59,816 nucleotides of DNA, taken from NCBI RefSeq assembly GCF_005877905.1, contig NZ_SWDV01000044.1, positions 1 to 59,816 of the forward strand, in the 5' to 3' direction. Position numbers and translations under genes: made by a program. This stretch comes from Pseudomonas nicosulfuronedens. Lineage in GTDB: Bacteria > Pseudomonadota > Gammaproteobacteria > Pseudomonadales > Pseudomonadaceae. Of the stretch, positions 1 through 7,844 are shown piece after piece; positions within the stretch are counted from its first letter, which is position 1, and each line of letters opens with the position of its first letter. The notes under the pieces are model-generated. The model was not told the origin of the DNA. It saw only the letters and a program-made list of their open reading frames with translations, and made no database searches.

Positions 1-304
1 GGTTTCAGTAATGGTGACAGACGGAGACAGATAAGCGAAGCGCTGCTGAACCTCTTGCTTCATGGGCTGACGCCCTGAGCTGGCGTCCTGCTCTCGCACT
101 ACTAGGTAAAGAAAAGGCTCTTAGCCATCGCTGCAGGTCGCTTTCTGCTTGGTTCGCTCCGCTTTCGACAGTTTTTCGACACTTGCATTTGGATTCGAAA
201 AAATGTCCTTTTGGATCAGTGGTTTAATGGGCCTGTGTTCGGGCCTGACGATTTGCGCGTAAAATGACCGGCTTTTCGACTTGCCCTTCGGATTCCAGAG
301 CACC
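1..304. other. Upstream region without a recognised gene
   Basis: No convincing coding region is seen; frames here are short and lack family resemblance. A small stem-loop (GACGCC / GGCGTC, 69-87) is visible, followed by A/T-richer sequence with a run of A residues near 200-212 that could hold the ttcA promoter. The hairpin could be the tail of a gene or RNA lying to the left of the window, but nothing identifies it. Confidence 0.4.
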
Positions 305-1132
305 ATGGCCAGCACCCTTTCGGTCAACCAGAACAAACTGCAGAAACGCCTGCGCCGCCAGGTTGGCGAGGCGGTCACCGACTTCAACATGATCGAGGAC
401 GGCGACAAAGTGATGGTCTGCCTGTCCGGCGGCAAGGACAGCTACACCCTGCTGGACGTCCTGCTGTACCTGCAGAAGGTAGCGCCGATCCAGTTCGAGA
501 TCGTCGCGGTGAACATGGATCAGAAGCAGCCCGGCTTCCCCGAGCACGTGCTGCCGGCGTACCTGGAGTCCATCGGCGTGCAGTACCACATCATCGAGAA
601 GGACACCTACTCGGTGGTGAAGGAGAAGATCCCGGAGGGCAAGACCACCTGCTCGCTGTGCTCGCGCCTGCGCCGTGGCACCCTCTATACCTACGCCGAT
701 GAGATCGGTGCGACCAAGATGGCGCTGGGGCACCACCGCGACGACATCCTGGAAACCTTCTTCCTTAATATGTTCTACGGCGGCACCCTCAAGGCCATGC
801 CGCCCAAGCTGCTGTCCGACGACGGCCGCAACGTGGTGATCCGCCCGCTGGCGTACTGCAATGAGAAGGACATCGAGGCCTACTCGGTGCTCAAGGAATT
901 CCCGATCATCCCGTGCAACTTGTGTGGTTCGCAGGAAAACCTGCAGCGCCAGGTAGTCAAGGAAATGCTGCTGGACTGGGAACGCAAGTCGCCGGGCCGC
1001 ACCGAGATCATGTTCCGCGCCCTGCAGAATGTGGTGCCGTCGCAACTGGCCGACCGCAACCTGTTCGACTTCAACAGCCTGCGCATCGACGAGACCGCCA
1101 CCCCGCGCTTCCTCGACGTGATGAACCTGTAA
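305..1132 (+). CDS. ttcA: tRNA 2-thiocytidine(32) synthetase TtcA
   Basis: Cytoplasmic Fe-S enzyme that thiolates cytidine 32 of certain tRNAs, activating the base with ATP. The 275-aa product shows the PP-loop SGGKDS near residues 41-46 and two CxxC pairs (CSLC in the [11 protein letters not shown] segment, CNLC further on) that family knowledge assigns to the [4Fe-4S] cluster. An upstream in-frame ATG at 281 would add eight residues, but the ATG at 305 gives the N-terminus ([11 protein letters not shown]) usual for pseudomonads and I prefer it. It is followed after 19 bases by a Tag-like gene in the same direction, so the two are probably co-transcribed. Confidence 0.95.
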   Translation: MASTLSVNQNKLQKRLRRQVGEAVTDFNMIEDGDKVMVCLSGGKDSYTLLDVLLYLQKVAPIQFEIVAVNMDQKQPGFPEHVLPAYLESIGVQYHIIEKDTYSVVKEKIPEGKTTCSLCSRLRRGTLYTYADEIGATKMALGHHRDDILETFFLNMFYGGTLKAMPPKLLSDDGRNVVIRPLAYCNEKDIEAYSVLKEFPIIPCNLCGSQENLQRQVVKEMLLDWERKSPGRTEIMFRALQNVVPSQLADRNLFDFNSLRIDETATPRFLDVMNL

Positions 1133-1151
1133 GACCTCGCAAGGACGCCCG

Positions 1152-1823
1152 ATGCGCGATTACCAGTGGCTGTACGAATACTGTCTGAACCGCTTTGGCT
1201 CGGTCCAAGCGCTGGAGGCCCGTCTGCCGCAGGCCAAGTCGCCGGCCCAATTGGTAGCGGTCGGCGATGATCGCTACCTCTCGCTGATCAGCCTGCGCAT
1301 CTTCCGAGCTGGGCTAAAGCACAGCCTGGTAGACGCCAAGTGGCCGGCCTTCGAGGAAGTCTTCTTCGGCTTCGACCCGGAGAAAGTCGTGCTGATGGGC
1401 GGCGAGCGCCTGGAAAACCTGATGCAGGACACCCGGCTGATTCGGCACCTGGGCAAGCTCAAGAGTGTGCCGCGCAACGCCCAGTTCGTGCTGGACGTAG
1501 CCCGCGAGTACGGCAGCTTCGGCAAGCTCCTGGCTGACTGGCCGTCCAGCGACATCGTCGGCCTGTGGAAGCTGCTGGCCAAGCGGGGCAATCAGTTGGG
1601 CGGCATGTCAGCGCCGCGATTCCTGCGCATGGCCGGCAAGGACACCTTCGTTCTCAGCGATGACGTGGTGGCTGCGCTCAAGGCCCAGGAAATCGTCGAC
1701 AAGACGCCAACCAGCCTGAAGGACCTCGCGCTGGTTCAGGCAGCGTTCAACACCTGGCAGGAGCAAAGCGGCCGTCCGTTGTGCCATATCTCGATGATGC
1801 TGTCGTACACGGTCAACCACTGA
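1152..1823 (+). CDS. Divergent Tag-like (3-methyladenine DNA glycosylase I fold) protein
   Basis: A 223-aa protein whose middle (FDPEKV, LMQDTRLIRHLGK) follows the helix-hairpin-helix fold of DNA-3-methyladenine glycosylase I by eye. Against E. coli Tag recalled from memory, the base-contacting Glu38 aligns with Arg49 and the stacking Trp46 with His57. The zinc-snap ligands (Cys4, His17, and the C-terminal HxxxC) have no counterpart. It may therefore have another DNA-binding or catalytic role, or be inactive as an alkylbase glycosylase. It sits between ttcA and a sirtuin gene with short gaps (19 and 28 bases), which suggests one transcript. Fold assignment is fairly sure, activity is not. Confidence 0.75.
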   Translation: MRDYQWLYEYCLNRFGSVQALEARLPQAKSPAQLVAVGDDRYLSLISLRIFRAGLKHSLVDAKWPAFEEVFFGFDPEKVVLMGGERLENLMQDTRLIRHLGKLKSVPRNAQFVLDVAREYGSFGKLLADWPSSDIVGLWKLLAKRGNQLGGMSAPRFLRMAGKDTFVLSDDVVAALKAQEIVDKTPTSLKDLALVQAAFNTWQEQSGRPLCHISMMLSYTVNH

Positions 1824-1851
1824 CGCGCGGCCCGGCCGCGGAGGAGGGCGC

Positions 1852-2616
1852 ATGGATTCGGCCATCGAACGCACCGGTGCAGCACTGGCTCACGCTGAAC
1901 GCATCCTGGTGATCACCGGCGCTGGGCTCTCCGCCGATTCGGGCATGCCGACCTATCGTGGCCTGGGTGGTCTTTATAACGGACGCACAGCGGAAGGAAT
2001 ACCTATCGAGGTGGCGATCTCCGGTCCGATGCTGCAGAAGGACCCGGCGCTGTGCTGGAAATACCTGGCCGAGCTGGGCAAGGCCTGCCTGAGTGCGCAA
2101 CCCAATGCCGGTCACGGCGCCATCGCGGAGCTGCAAAGGCTCAAGCCGGAGTGCTGGGTGCTGACGCAGAACATTGATGGCTTCCACCGTCGCGCCGGTT
2201 CGCCGTCGGAGCGGTTGATCGAGATCCATGGCGAGCTGGCTCCGCTGTATTGCCAGTCGTGCGGGCTGGAAAGCCCGGAGCTGGCCGGGCACCTGGATGG
2301 CCCATTGCCGCCGAAATGCGCGCGCTGCGCAGGCGTGCTGCGCCCGCCAGTGGTGCTGTTCGAGGAGATGTTGCCGGAGGAGGCGATCGATACGCTGTAT
2401 GCGCAATTGCGCAAAGGGTTCGACGTTGTTCTGCTGGTGGGGACCACTGCGAGCTTCCCCTACATCATCGAGCCGGTGCTGCGTACGCGGGACGCAGGAG
2501 GCTTCACCGCCGAGGTGAATCCTGGGCTGACCGACCTCAGTTCTGTGGTCGAAGAAAGAATGGTGGGTCGAGCCTTAGACATTATGCCGCGCCTGCTGGG
2601 TCACATTCCGCGATAA
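1852..2616 (+). CDS. Sir2-family NAD-dependent protein deacylase
   Basis: Cytoplasmic NAD-dependent lysine deacetylase of the sirtuin superfamily, 254 aa. Visible motifs are GAGLSADSG with TYRG (NAD binding, about residues 23-41), TQNIDGFH (about 104-111), the catalytic His in IEIHGEL, four zinc-binding cysteines in two pairs (YCQSC and CARC), and GTTAS near the C-terminus. By rough alignment the Tyr/Arg pair that recognises succinyl-lysine in SIRT5/CobB-type enzymes is absent just before PNAGH, so plain deacetylation or another acyl preference is more likely than desuccinylation. The start at 1852 has a good GGAGG site (1841-1845). Confidence 0.9.
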   Translation: MDSAIERTGAALAHAERILVITGAGLSADSGMPTYRGLGGLYNGRTAEGIPIEVAISGPMLQKDPALCWKYLAELGKACLSAQPNAGHGAIAELQRLKPECWVLTQNIDGFHRRAGSPSERLIEIHGELAPLYCQSCGLESPELAGHLDGPLPPKCARCAGVLRPPVVLFEEMLPEEAIDTLYAQLRKGFDVVLLVGTTASFPYIIEPVLRTRDAGGFTAEVNPGLTDLSSVVEERMVGRALDIMPRLLGHIPR

Positions 2617-2691
2617 AAAACTTGCATTGCCCCCATTGAGCGGGCAAATTAGCCCGCTAATAAATGGAGCTAATGAGACACGGTCGTGCCC

Positions 2692-3312
2692 ATGCTTAAA
2701 CGCTTAGCACCCCTCGTGCCCATGAGTTTCGTTCTGCTGCTGGCAGCTTGCGCCAGCCATTCGCCGGAATCGCAGCCGAACCAGGTCGCTTCAGTGCCTG
2801 CCACTCGAGCAGCGTTCCAGGTAAATCAGCACAACATAGCGCTGATGAATGAGTCGCAGGACGAGGGGGCCAAAAACGATAACGGCAGTTCGACTGCCCA
2901 TGTATCCGACATTCTGGACCGCGCGTTCTCGCTGATCGGTACTCCGTACCGCTTTGGTGGAAAATCGGAGCGGACCGGCTTCGATTGCAGCGGCTTCGTG
3001 GGCTATCTGTTCCGCGAAGAAGCAGGCATCAGCCTGCCGCGCTCCACGCGTGAGATGATCAATATGGACGTCCCGCTGGTCTCCAAAGCGGACCTGCAAC
3101 CGGGCGACCTGATCTTCTTCAACAACCGTGGTCGCGGTCGGGTCAGCCATGCCGGCATCTACATCGGTGACGGACAGTTCATCCACTCCGCCAGCCGCCG
3201 TGGCGGTGGTGTGCGGGTGGACAGCCTGGATGAGAGCTACTGGCGCTTGAGCTACATGGAAGCCAAGCGTGTGCTCGAACCGGGCTACGAGCCGAAGACA
3301 GCGATCCGCTAA
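2692..3312 (+). CDS. NlpC/P60 (C40) peptidoglycan endopeptidase lipoprotein
   Basis: Predicted outer-membrane-attached murein endopeptidase of the NlpC/P60 family (Spr/MepS-like), 206 aa. A signal peptide ends in the lipobox LLAAC; the catalytic domain occupies the C-terminal half with Cys99 in FDCSGF, His in VSHAGIYIG and a third polar residue in FIHSAS. A GTG at 2686 two codons upstream is a possible alternative start. It is the first of two tandem paralogues. From memory, the equivalent P. aeruginosa pair (PA1198/PA1199) are substrates of the CtpA-LbcA periplasmic protease, which would place this enzyme under proteolytic control of cell-wall expansion. Confidence 0.92.
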   Translation: MLKRLAPLVPMSFVLLLAACASHSPESQPNQVASVPATRAAFQVNQHNIALMNESQDEGAKNDNGSSTAHVSDILDRAFSLIGTPYRFGGKSERTGFDCSGFVGYLFREEAGISLPRSTREMINMDVPLVSKADLQPGDLIFFNNRGRGRVSHAGIYIGDGQFIHSASRRGGGVRVDSLDESYWRLSYMEAKRVLEPGYEPKTAIR

Positions 3313-3333
3313 ACTTAAAGTTTTACTTTAAGT
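3313..3333. promoter_or_regulatory. Perfect A/T-rich inverted repeat between the NlpC/P60 genes
   Basis: Two 9-base arms (ACTTAAAGT and ACTTTAAGT) are separated by TTT, immediately after the stop codon of the first endopeptidase gene. It lacks a G/C stem and a downstream T-run, so it is a poor intrinsic terminator; an operator or mRNA 3' stabilising element is equally possible. Confidence 0.5.
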
Positions 3334-3392
3334 ATTGCGCTCAAGTCGCTGTTGGTACAAAGTGATGGCACTCCTTGACGGGATGCCATCAC

Positions 3393-3923
3393 ATGCTCGT
3401 TCCTCAGCGCATCATTCTGCTCGTTGCTCTCGCCTCGCTGGCCGCCTGCGCCAGTCGCACTCCGCCGTCGCCCCCTCCCGTGGTGAACGCGCCCGCCGCT
3501 CCCGTCTACAACACCCAAGCTGCTGACGATATCCTGATCCGTGCTATTGGCCTGGTGGGGACGCCCTATCGCTGGGGTGGCAACACGCCTGATGGCGGAT
3601 TCGATTGCAGCGGCCTGATCGGCTACGTCTACCGCGATGCCACCGGCCTGATGCTGCCGCGGTCCACCCGCGAGATGATTTCCATGCGCGCGCCCACCGT
3701 TGGCCGCGAGTCGTTGCAGAGCGGCGACCTCATCTTCTTCGCCACCAATGGTGGACGTGGTGTCAGCCATGCGGGTATCTATGTCGGGGAAGGGCGTTTC
3801 GTTCATGCGCCCAGAACGGGCGGGACCGTACGCCTGGACAGCCTCGACAGTGCCTATTGGCAGAAAGCCTTCCTGGAAGCCAAGCGTGTCCTCGCCGTGC
3901 AGAGTCTCGCCCTCCATCCCTGA
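3393..3923 (+). CDS. Second NlpC/P60 (C40) endopeptidase lipoprotein
   Basis: Paralogue of the preceding gene, 176 aa, also a predicted lipoprotein (lipobox LAAC) with an NlpC/P60 domain. The catalytic Cys72 lies in FDCSGL and the histidine in VSHAGIYVG; the linker after the lipobox is short and proline-rich. The reading frame could begin at a TTG at 3375, but the ATG at 3393 places the signal peptide correctly (MLVPQRIILLV). The role is cleavage of peptide cross-links in peptidoglycan, probably redundant with its neighbour. An O-methyltransferase gene follows after 15 bases. Confidence 0.92.
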   Translation: MLVPQRIILLVALASLAACASRTPPSPPPVVNAPAAPVYNTQAADDILIRAIGLVGTPYRWGGNTPDGGFDCSGLIGYVYRDATGLMLPRSTREMISMRAPTVGRESLQSGDLIFFATNGGRGVSHAGIYVGEGRFVHAPRTGGTVRLDSLDSAYWQKAFLEAKRVLAVQSLALHP

Positions 3924-3938
3924 TTCTCAGGACGGCCC

Positions 3939-4601
3939 ATGACCACCCGCACGCTGAATCTGGACGACTCGCTCTACCAGTACCTTCTCGACGTTTCCCT
4001 GCGCGATTCTCCCGTCAAGGCGCGCTTGCGCAGCGAGACTGCCAACCTGCCCATGTCCCGCTGGCAGGTTGCCCCGGAGCAGGGCCAGTTCCTCGCCTTG
4101 CTGGTCAGGCTGACCGGCGCCAAACGCATCCTCGAAATCGGTACCTTCACGGGCTACAGCGCCTTGTGCATGGCTGAGGCACTGCCAGAGGGCGGCCATA
4201 TCCTTTGTTGCGATCTTCCCGGCGAGTACAACGACATCGCTCGAGGCTACTGGCATGACGCCGGCGTCGATTCTCGCATCGAGCTGCGCCTCGGGCCGGC
4301 CCTGTCCACGCTGCAAGCCCTGGTAGCCGGTGATCAGCAAGGCAGTTTCGACCTGGTCTTCATCGATGCCGACAAGGCCAATTATTCCATTTACCTGGAG
4401 CATGCCCTGACCTTACTGCGCGAGGGCGGCCTGGTGGTCTTCGACAACGTGTTGTGGAGCGGGCGGGTGCTGGAGGCGAACCCGGAAAGTGCGGACACGC
4501 GGGCGATCCAGCAGCTCAATCTGGCCTTGAAGACGGACGAGCGAGTGGATTACTCGCTGGTGCCGATTGGTGATGGCATGAGTCTTTGCCGCAAGCGCTG
4601 A
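3939..4601 (+). CDS. SAM-dependent O-methyltransferase (caffeoyl-CoA OMT family)
   Basis: Class I methyltransferase of 220 aa, cytoplasmic, homologous to the catechol/caffeoyl-CoA O-methyltransferase family. The SAM-binding motif ILEIGTFTGYS (about residues 65-75) and the metal/substrate motif FIDADKANY are clear, the latter giving the divalent cation ligands typical of this family. The physiological substrate cannot be read from sequence. It ends the plus-strand cluster and is followed by a strong terminator. Confidence 0.88.
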   Translation: MTTRTLNLDDSLYQYLLDVSLRDSPVKARLRSETANLPMSRWQVAPEQGQFLALLVRLTGAKRILEIGTFTGYSALCMAEALPEGGHILCCDLPGEYNDIARGYWHDAGVDSRIELRLGPALSTLQALVAGDQQGSFDLVFIDADKANYSIYLEHALTLLREGGLVVFDNVLWSGRVLEANPESADTRAIQQLNLALKTDERVDYSLVPIGDGMSLCRKR

Positions 4602-4619
4602 CTCCAGGGCTGGAAGAAA

Positions 4620-4648
4620 AAAGGCACGCCAATCGGCGTGCCTTTTTC
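4620..4648. terminator. Rho-independent terminator (bidirectional)
   Basis: Stem AAGGCACGCC / GGCGTGCCTT with loop AATC, preceded by A residues and followed by T residues. It serves the plus-strand O-methyltransferase and the converging pirin gene. Confidence 0.9.
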
Positions 4649-4664
4649 GTTGCTGCGGCCTGAC

Positions 4665-5363
4665 TCAGGCGACATCGACCAGAATCACTTCGCTGTCTTC
4701 GAGCGCCGTGACCTTTACCACCGCCTCGTCGGCGATGGCAGCACCGTCGCGAGCCAGCAGTTCGACACCGTTGACCTCGACCTTGCCGGTTGCCGGCACG
4801 AGGTAGGCGCGGCGACCGTTGCCCAGTTCGTACTCCGCGGTCTGGCCGGCCTTCAGGGTGGCGGCGACCAGGCGACCGTCGGCGCGAATGCGCAAGGCGT
4901 CGGCGTCGTTCTCATGGCCGCTGGCCAGGGTTACGAAGCGCCCGGCGCGGTCGCCCTTCGGGAAGGGTTTGGCGCCCCAGGATGGCGTGCCGCCGCGTAC
5001 CGACGGGATGATCCAGATCTGGAAGATCTTGGTGACATCCTTCTCCAGGTTGTACTCGGAGTGCACGATGCCCGAGCCCGCGCTCATCACCTGTACGTCG
5101 CCCGCTTCGGTACGGCCTTTGTTGCCCAGGCTGTCCTGGTGGGTGATCGCACCCTGGCGGACGTAGGTGATGATTTCCATCTCGCGGTGCGGGTGCGGCG
5201 GGAAGCCGGTGCCGGCAGCGATTTCGTCATCGTTCCAGACGCGGAGGTTGCCCCAGTCCATGCGCTCGGCGTCGTAGTACTCGGCGAAGGAGAAGTGGTG
5301 CTTGGCGTTGAGCCAGCCGTGGTTGGCGCCGCCGAGTTGCTGGAAGGGTCTGCGTTCGATCAT
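4665..5363 (-). CDS. Pirin family protein
   Basis: Bicupin of 232 aa resembling E. coli YhhW, a metal-dependent quercetin 2,3-dioxygenase in vitro. The N-terminal cupin shows FPPHPHREMEI and, further on, GSGIVHSEYN, which supply the histidine and glutamate metal ligands. The physiological role in Pseudomonas is unclear; several pirins act as redox-sensitive cofactors or dioxygenases. It is transcribed alone, with a palindrome at 5470-5483 in its upstream region and a terminator downstream. Confidence 0.92.
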   Translation of the reverse strand: MIERRPFQQLGGANHGWLNAKHHFSFAEYYDAERMDWGNLRVWNDDEIAAGTGFPPHPHREMEIITYVRQGAITHQDSLGNKGRTEAGDVQVMSAGSGIVHSEYNLEKDVTKIFQIWIIPSVRGGTPSWGAKPFPKGDRAGRFVTLASGHENDADALRIRADGRLVAATLKAGQTAEYELGNGRRAYLVPATGKVEVNGVELLARDGAAIADEAVVKVTALEDSEVILVDVA

Positions 5364-5469
5364 GACATAGTCCTCGTGGGGCGCGGCTGGCCGATGGGCC
5401 AGTCCGCGCGGTTCATGGGACTATCTTCTCTCGCATTTGATCGATGAAAAAGCGCAAATATCGGCAGAT

Positions 5470-5483
5470 ATTAATCGATTAAT
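5470..5483. promoter_or_regulatory. 14-bp perfect palindrome upstream of pirin gene
   Basis: ATTAATCGATTAAT is identical to its reverse complement and lies in an A/T-rich patch about 107 bases upstream of the pirin start. It has the form of a dimeric regulator's operator (for example LysR- or TetR-type); no regulator gene is adjacent. Confidence 0.5.
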
Positions 5484-5489
5484 TCGATT

Positions 5490-6257
5490 CTATTCGGTGG
5501 CGCGCTTTTCGCCCTGATCGAGGAACTTGCTGAGGAACTGGCGGGTGCGCTCTTCCTTCGGGTGAGCGAACAGCGCCTTGGCGTCGCCCTGCTCGACGAT
5601 CACACCCTTGTCGATGAATATCGCCCGGTTCGCAACGTCGCGGGCGAAGCTCATCTCGTGGGTGACGATGACCATGGTGCGCTTTTCCTGGGCCAGGCCG
5701 CGGATGGTCGCCAGGACCTCACCGACCAGTTCCGGGTCCAGCGCCGAGGTGGGTTCATCGAAGAGGATCACGTCCGGCTGCATGGCCAGGGCGCGGGCGA
5801 TGGCGACGCGCTGTTGCTGACCGCCGGAGAGGCGCTTGGGATAAGAGTCCTCCTTGCCGGCCAGCCCCACCTTCGCCAGCAACTGGCGGGCGCGCTCGAT
5901 GGCCTGGGCGCGCGGCTCCTTCTTCACGATGATCGGGCCCTCCACCACGTTCTCCAGTGCAGTGCGGTGGGGGAACAGGTTGAAGTTCTGGAAGACGAAG
6001 CCCACGTGCTGGCGCAGCTTGCGGATCAGTCCCTGCTGTCCGCTGAGCGGCCGTGAGGCGTCGATGAGGATGTCGCCAACCTGGATGGTCCCGCCATTGG
6101 GCACTTCCAGCAGGTTCAGGCAGCGCAGCAGGGTAGTCTTGCCCGAGCCGCTGGGGCCGATGATCGCGACCACTTCGCCGGGCTGCACGGTCAGGTCGAT
6201 GCCCTTGAGCACCTCCTGGCCGCGGAACTGCTTGGTCAGCTGGCGTACTTCGATCAT
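5490..6257 (-). CDS. tcyN: Cystine-type amino acid ABC transporter, ATP-binding subunit
   Basis: Cytoplasmic ATPase of a polar amino acid importer, 255 aa. Walker A GPSGSGKTTLL (about 32-42), Q-loop FQNFNLFPH, signature LSGGQQQRVAIARAL, Walker B VILFDEPTSALD and the switch histidine in IVTHEM are all present. The gene overlaps the permease gene by four bases and ends the minus-strand cluster. The substrate is inferred from the neighbouring D-cysteine desulfhydrase and from the E. coli tcyJ-dcyD-tcyL-tcyN cluster: L-cystine and related sulfur amino acids. Confidence 0.9.
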   Translation of the reverse strand: MIEVRQLTKQFRGQEVLKGIDLTVQPGEVVAIIGPSGSGKTTLLRCLNLLEVPNGGTIQVGDILIDASRPLSGQQGLIRKLRQHVGFVFQNFNLFPHRTALENVVEGPIIVKKEPRAQAIERARQLLAKVGLAGKEDSYPKRLSGGQQQRVAIARALAMQPDVILFDEPTSALDPELVGEVLATIRGLAQEKRTMVIVTHEMSFARDVANRAIFIDKGVIVEQGDAKALFAHPKEERTRQFLSKFLDQGEKRATE

Positions 6258-6928
6258 GCGTCGTGCTCCTGGTCATGACGGTTGACCCGGTCTTCCAGGC
6301 GATTCTGCAGGTGCGACAGGATGCTCGCGAGGATCCAGTAGATCAGCGCGGCAGCCAGGTACATGGTGAAGACCTCGAAGGTACGCGCGGTGATCAGCTG
6401 GGCCTGGCGGAACAGTTCCGGGACCTGGATGGTGGCGGCCAGGGCGGTGTCCTTGACCAGAGAAATGAAGCTGTTGCCCAGCGGTGGCAGGGCGGTACGC
6501 GCGGCCTGCGGCAGGATCACCCGGCGTAGGGTCTCGGCGCGGGTCATGCCGATGCTGGCGGCGGCTTCCCACTGGCCCTTGTCGATGGAGCCGATGGCGG
6601 CGCGGAGGATTTCGCAGACATAGGCGGCCATGTTCAGCGAGAAGCCGATCAGCGCCGCCGGCAACGGGTCGAGTTCAATGCCGGCCTGGGGCAGGCCGTA
6701 ATAGATCATGAAGAGCTGGACCAGCAATGGCGTGCCGCGGAAGAACGACACGTAGATGCGCGCGATCCAGCGCACAGGAGTGAAGCCGTACAGGCGCATC
6801 AGCGCCAGAACGAAGCCGAGTAGCAGTCCGAAGAACATGCCGCCTACGCTGAGGACTACCGTGAAGACCGCGCCCTTCAACAGGAAGGGCGCGGAATCCA
6901 GTGCAAGCTGCAGGCTTTCTTCGATCAT
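6254..6928 (-). CDS. tcyL: Cystine-type amino acid ABC transporter, permease subunit
   Basis: Inner-membrane permease of 224 aa of the HisM/GlnP type, with several hydrophobic segments and the EAA loop (QWEAAASIGM, about residues 138-147) that docks onto the ATPase. It overlaps both neighbours by four bases, a clear sign of translational coupling with the binding-protein and ATPase genes. Role in cystine import is inferred from context. Confidence 0.9.
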   Translation of the reverse strand: MIEESLQLALDSAPFLLKGAVFTVVLSVGGMFFGLLLGFVLALMRLYGFTPVRWIARIYVSFFRGTPLLVQLFMIYYGLPQAGIELDPLPAALIGFSLNMAAYVCEILRAAIGSIDKGQWEAAASIGMTRAETLRRVILPQAARTALPPLGNSFISLVKDTALAATIQVPELFRQAQLITARTFEVFTMYLAAALIYWILASILSHLQNRLEDRVNRHDQEHDA

Positions 6929-7725
6929 TGGGTGACGTCAGCCTGGAACCATTTCTCCGAGAGTTTTTTCAGCGTGCCGTCGGCGCGGAACTTCTCGATG
7001 GCCTTGTTCAGCGCCGCGAGCAGTTCGGGGTTACCCTTGCGCAGGGCAATACCGGCTTCCTGGCGGGCGAAGGGCGCGCCGGTCAGCGCCATGGCGCCCT
7101 TGGTCTTGTTGACCATGTCGAAGGCGGCCAGGCGGTCCACCAGGATCACGTCGATGCGGCCGCTGCGCAGGTCCTGGAACTTGGTCGGGTCGTCTTCATA
7201 GGTACGCACGTCTGCCTGCGGTACGTGTTCGCGCAACCACTGTTCGTAGTTGGTGCCCAGCCCCACGCCGACTTTCACCCCGGCGAGTTTCTCCGGCGCG
7301 TCGTACTTGCCTTCGTCACCCTTGCGTACCAGTGCCTGGATGCCGGAGACGGTGTAGGCGTCAGAGAAGTCGTACTTCTTCTTGCGCTCCTCGGAAATGG
7401 TCACCTGGTTGATCACCAGGTCCAGGCGCTTGGATTCCAGTGCGGCGAGGATGCCGTCCCACTTGGTCGGTTGCAGCTTGGCGGTGACGCCCAGCTCCTT
7501 GGCGATCAGGTTGGAGAAGTCCACTTCGAAACCGGCCAGCTTGCCGTTCTCGTCCTGGAAACTGAAGGGCGGGTAGGTGCCCTCGAGACCGACGCGGACT
7601 TCGCCCTTGGACTTGATCTGGGCGAGCAGGTCGTCCGCGGCCTGGGCCTGGCTGAAGAGGCTGGCACCCAGGGTGAGGGTCAGGCTGGCAAGCAGGAAAT
7701 GACGTCGCAGTGCGGAGAAGGTCAT
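6925..7725 (-). CDS. tcyJ: Cystine-type ABC transporter periplasmic substrate-binding protein
   Basis: Periplasmic solute-binding protein (SBP family 3), 266 aa including a signal peptide ending SQAQA about residue 29. The start at 7725 (MTFSALRR) is chosen over an upstream ATG at 7764 because it begins directly with the signal peptide and has a GGGGA site before it. Conserved family elements include VGLEGTYPPFSF and GFEVDFSNLIAKEL. It delivers cystine or a related amino acid to the permease; a very A/T-rich region at about 7790-7830 probably contains its promoter. Confidence 0.9.
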   Translation of the reverse strand: MTFSALRRHFLLASLTLTLGASLFSQAQAADDLLAQIKSKGEVRVGLEGTYPPFSFQDENGKLAGFEVDFSNLIAKELGVTAKLQPTKWDGILAALESKRLDLVINQVTISEERKKKYDFSDAYTVSGIQALVRKGDEGKYDAPEKLAGVKVGVGLGTNYEQWLREHVPQADVRTYEDDPTKFQDLRSGRIDVILVDRLAAFDMVNKTKGAMALTGAPFARQEAGIALRKGNPELLAALNKAIEKFRADGTLKKLSEKWFQADVTQ

Positions 7726-7844
7726 GGTGGTCCCCGTTTTTGGTGTTTTAAGCAGGTTAGTCAACGCGTGGCGACTATAGGGCCGGAATCGTTATGCAAT
7801 AAAATAATAAAAAATTACATACCTAGTCCTGATGGATATGTGAC

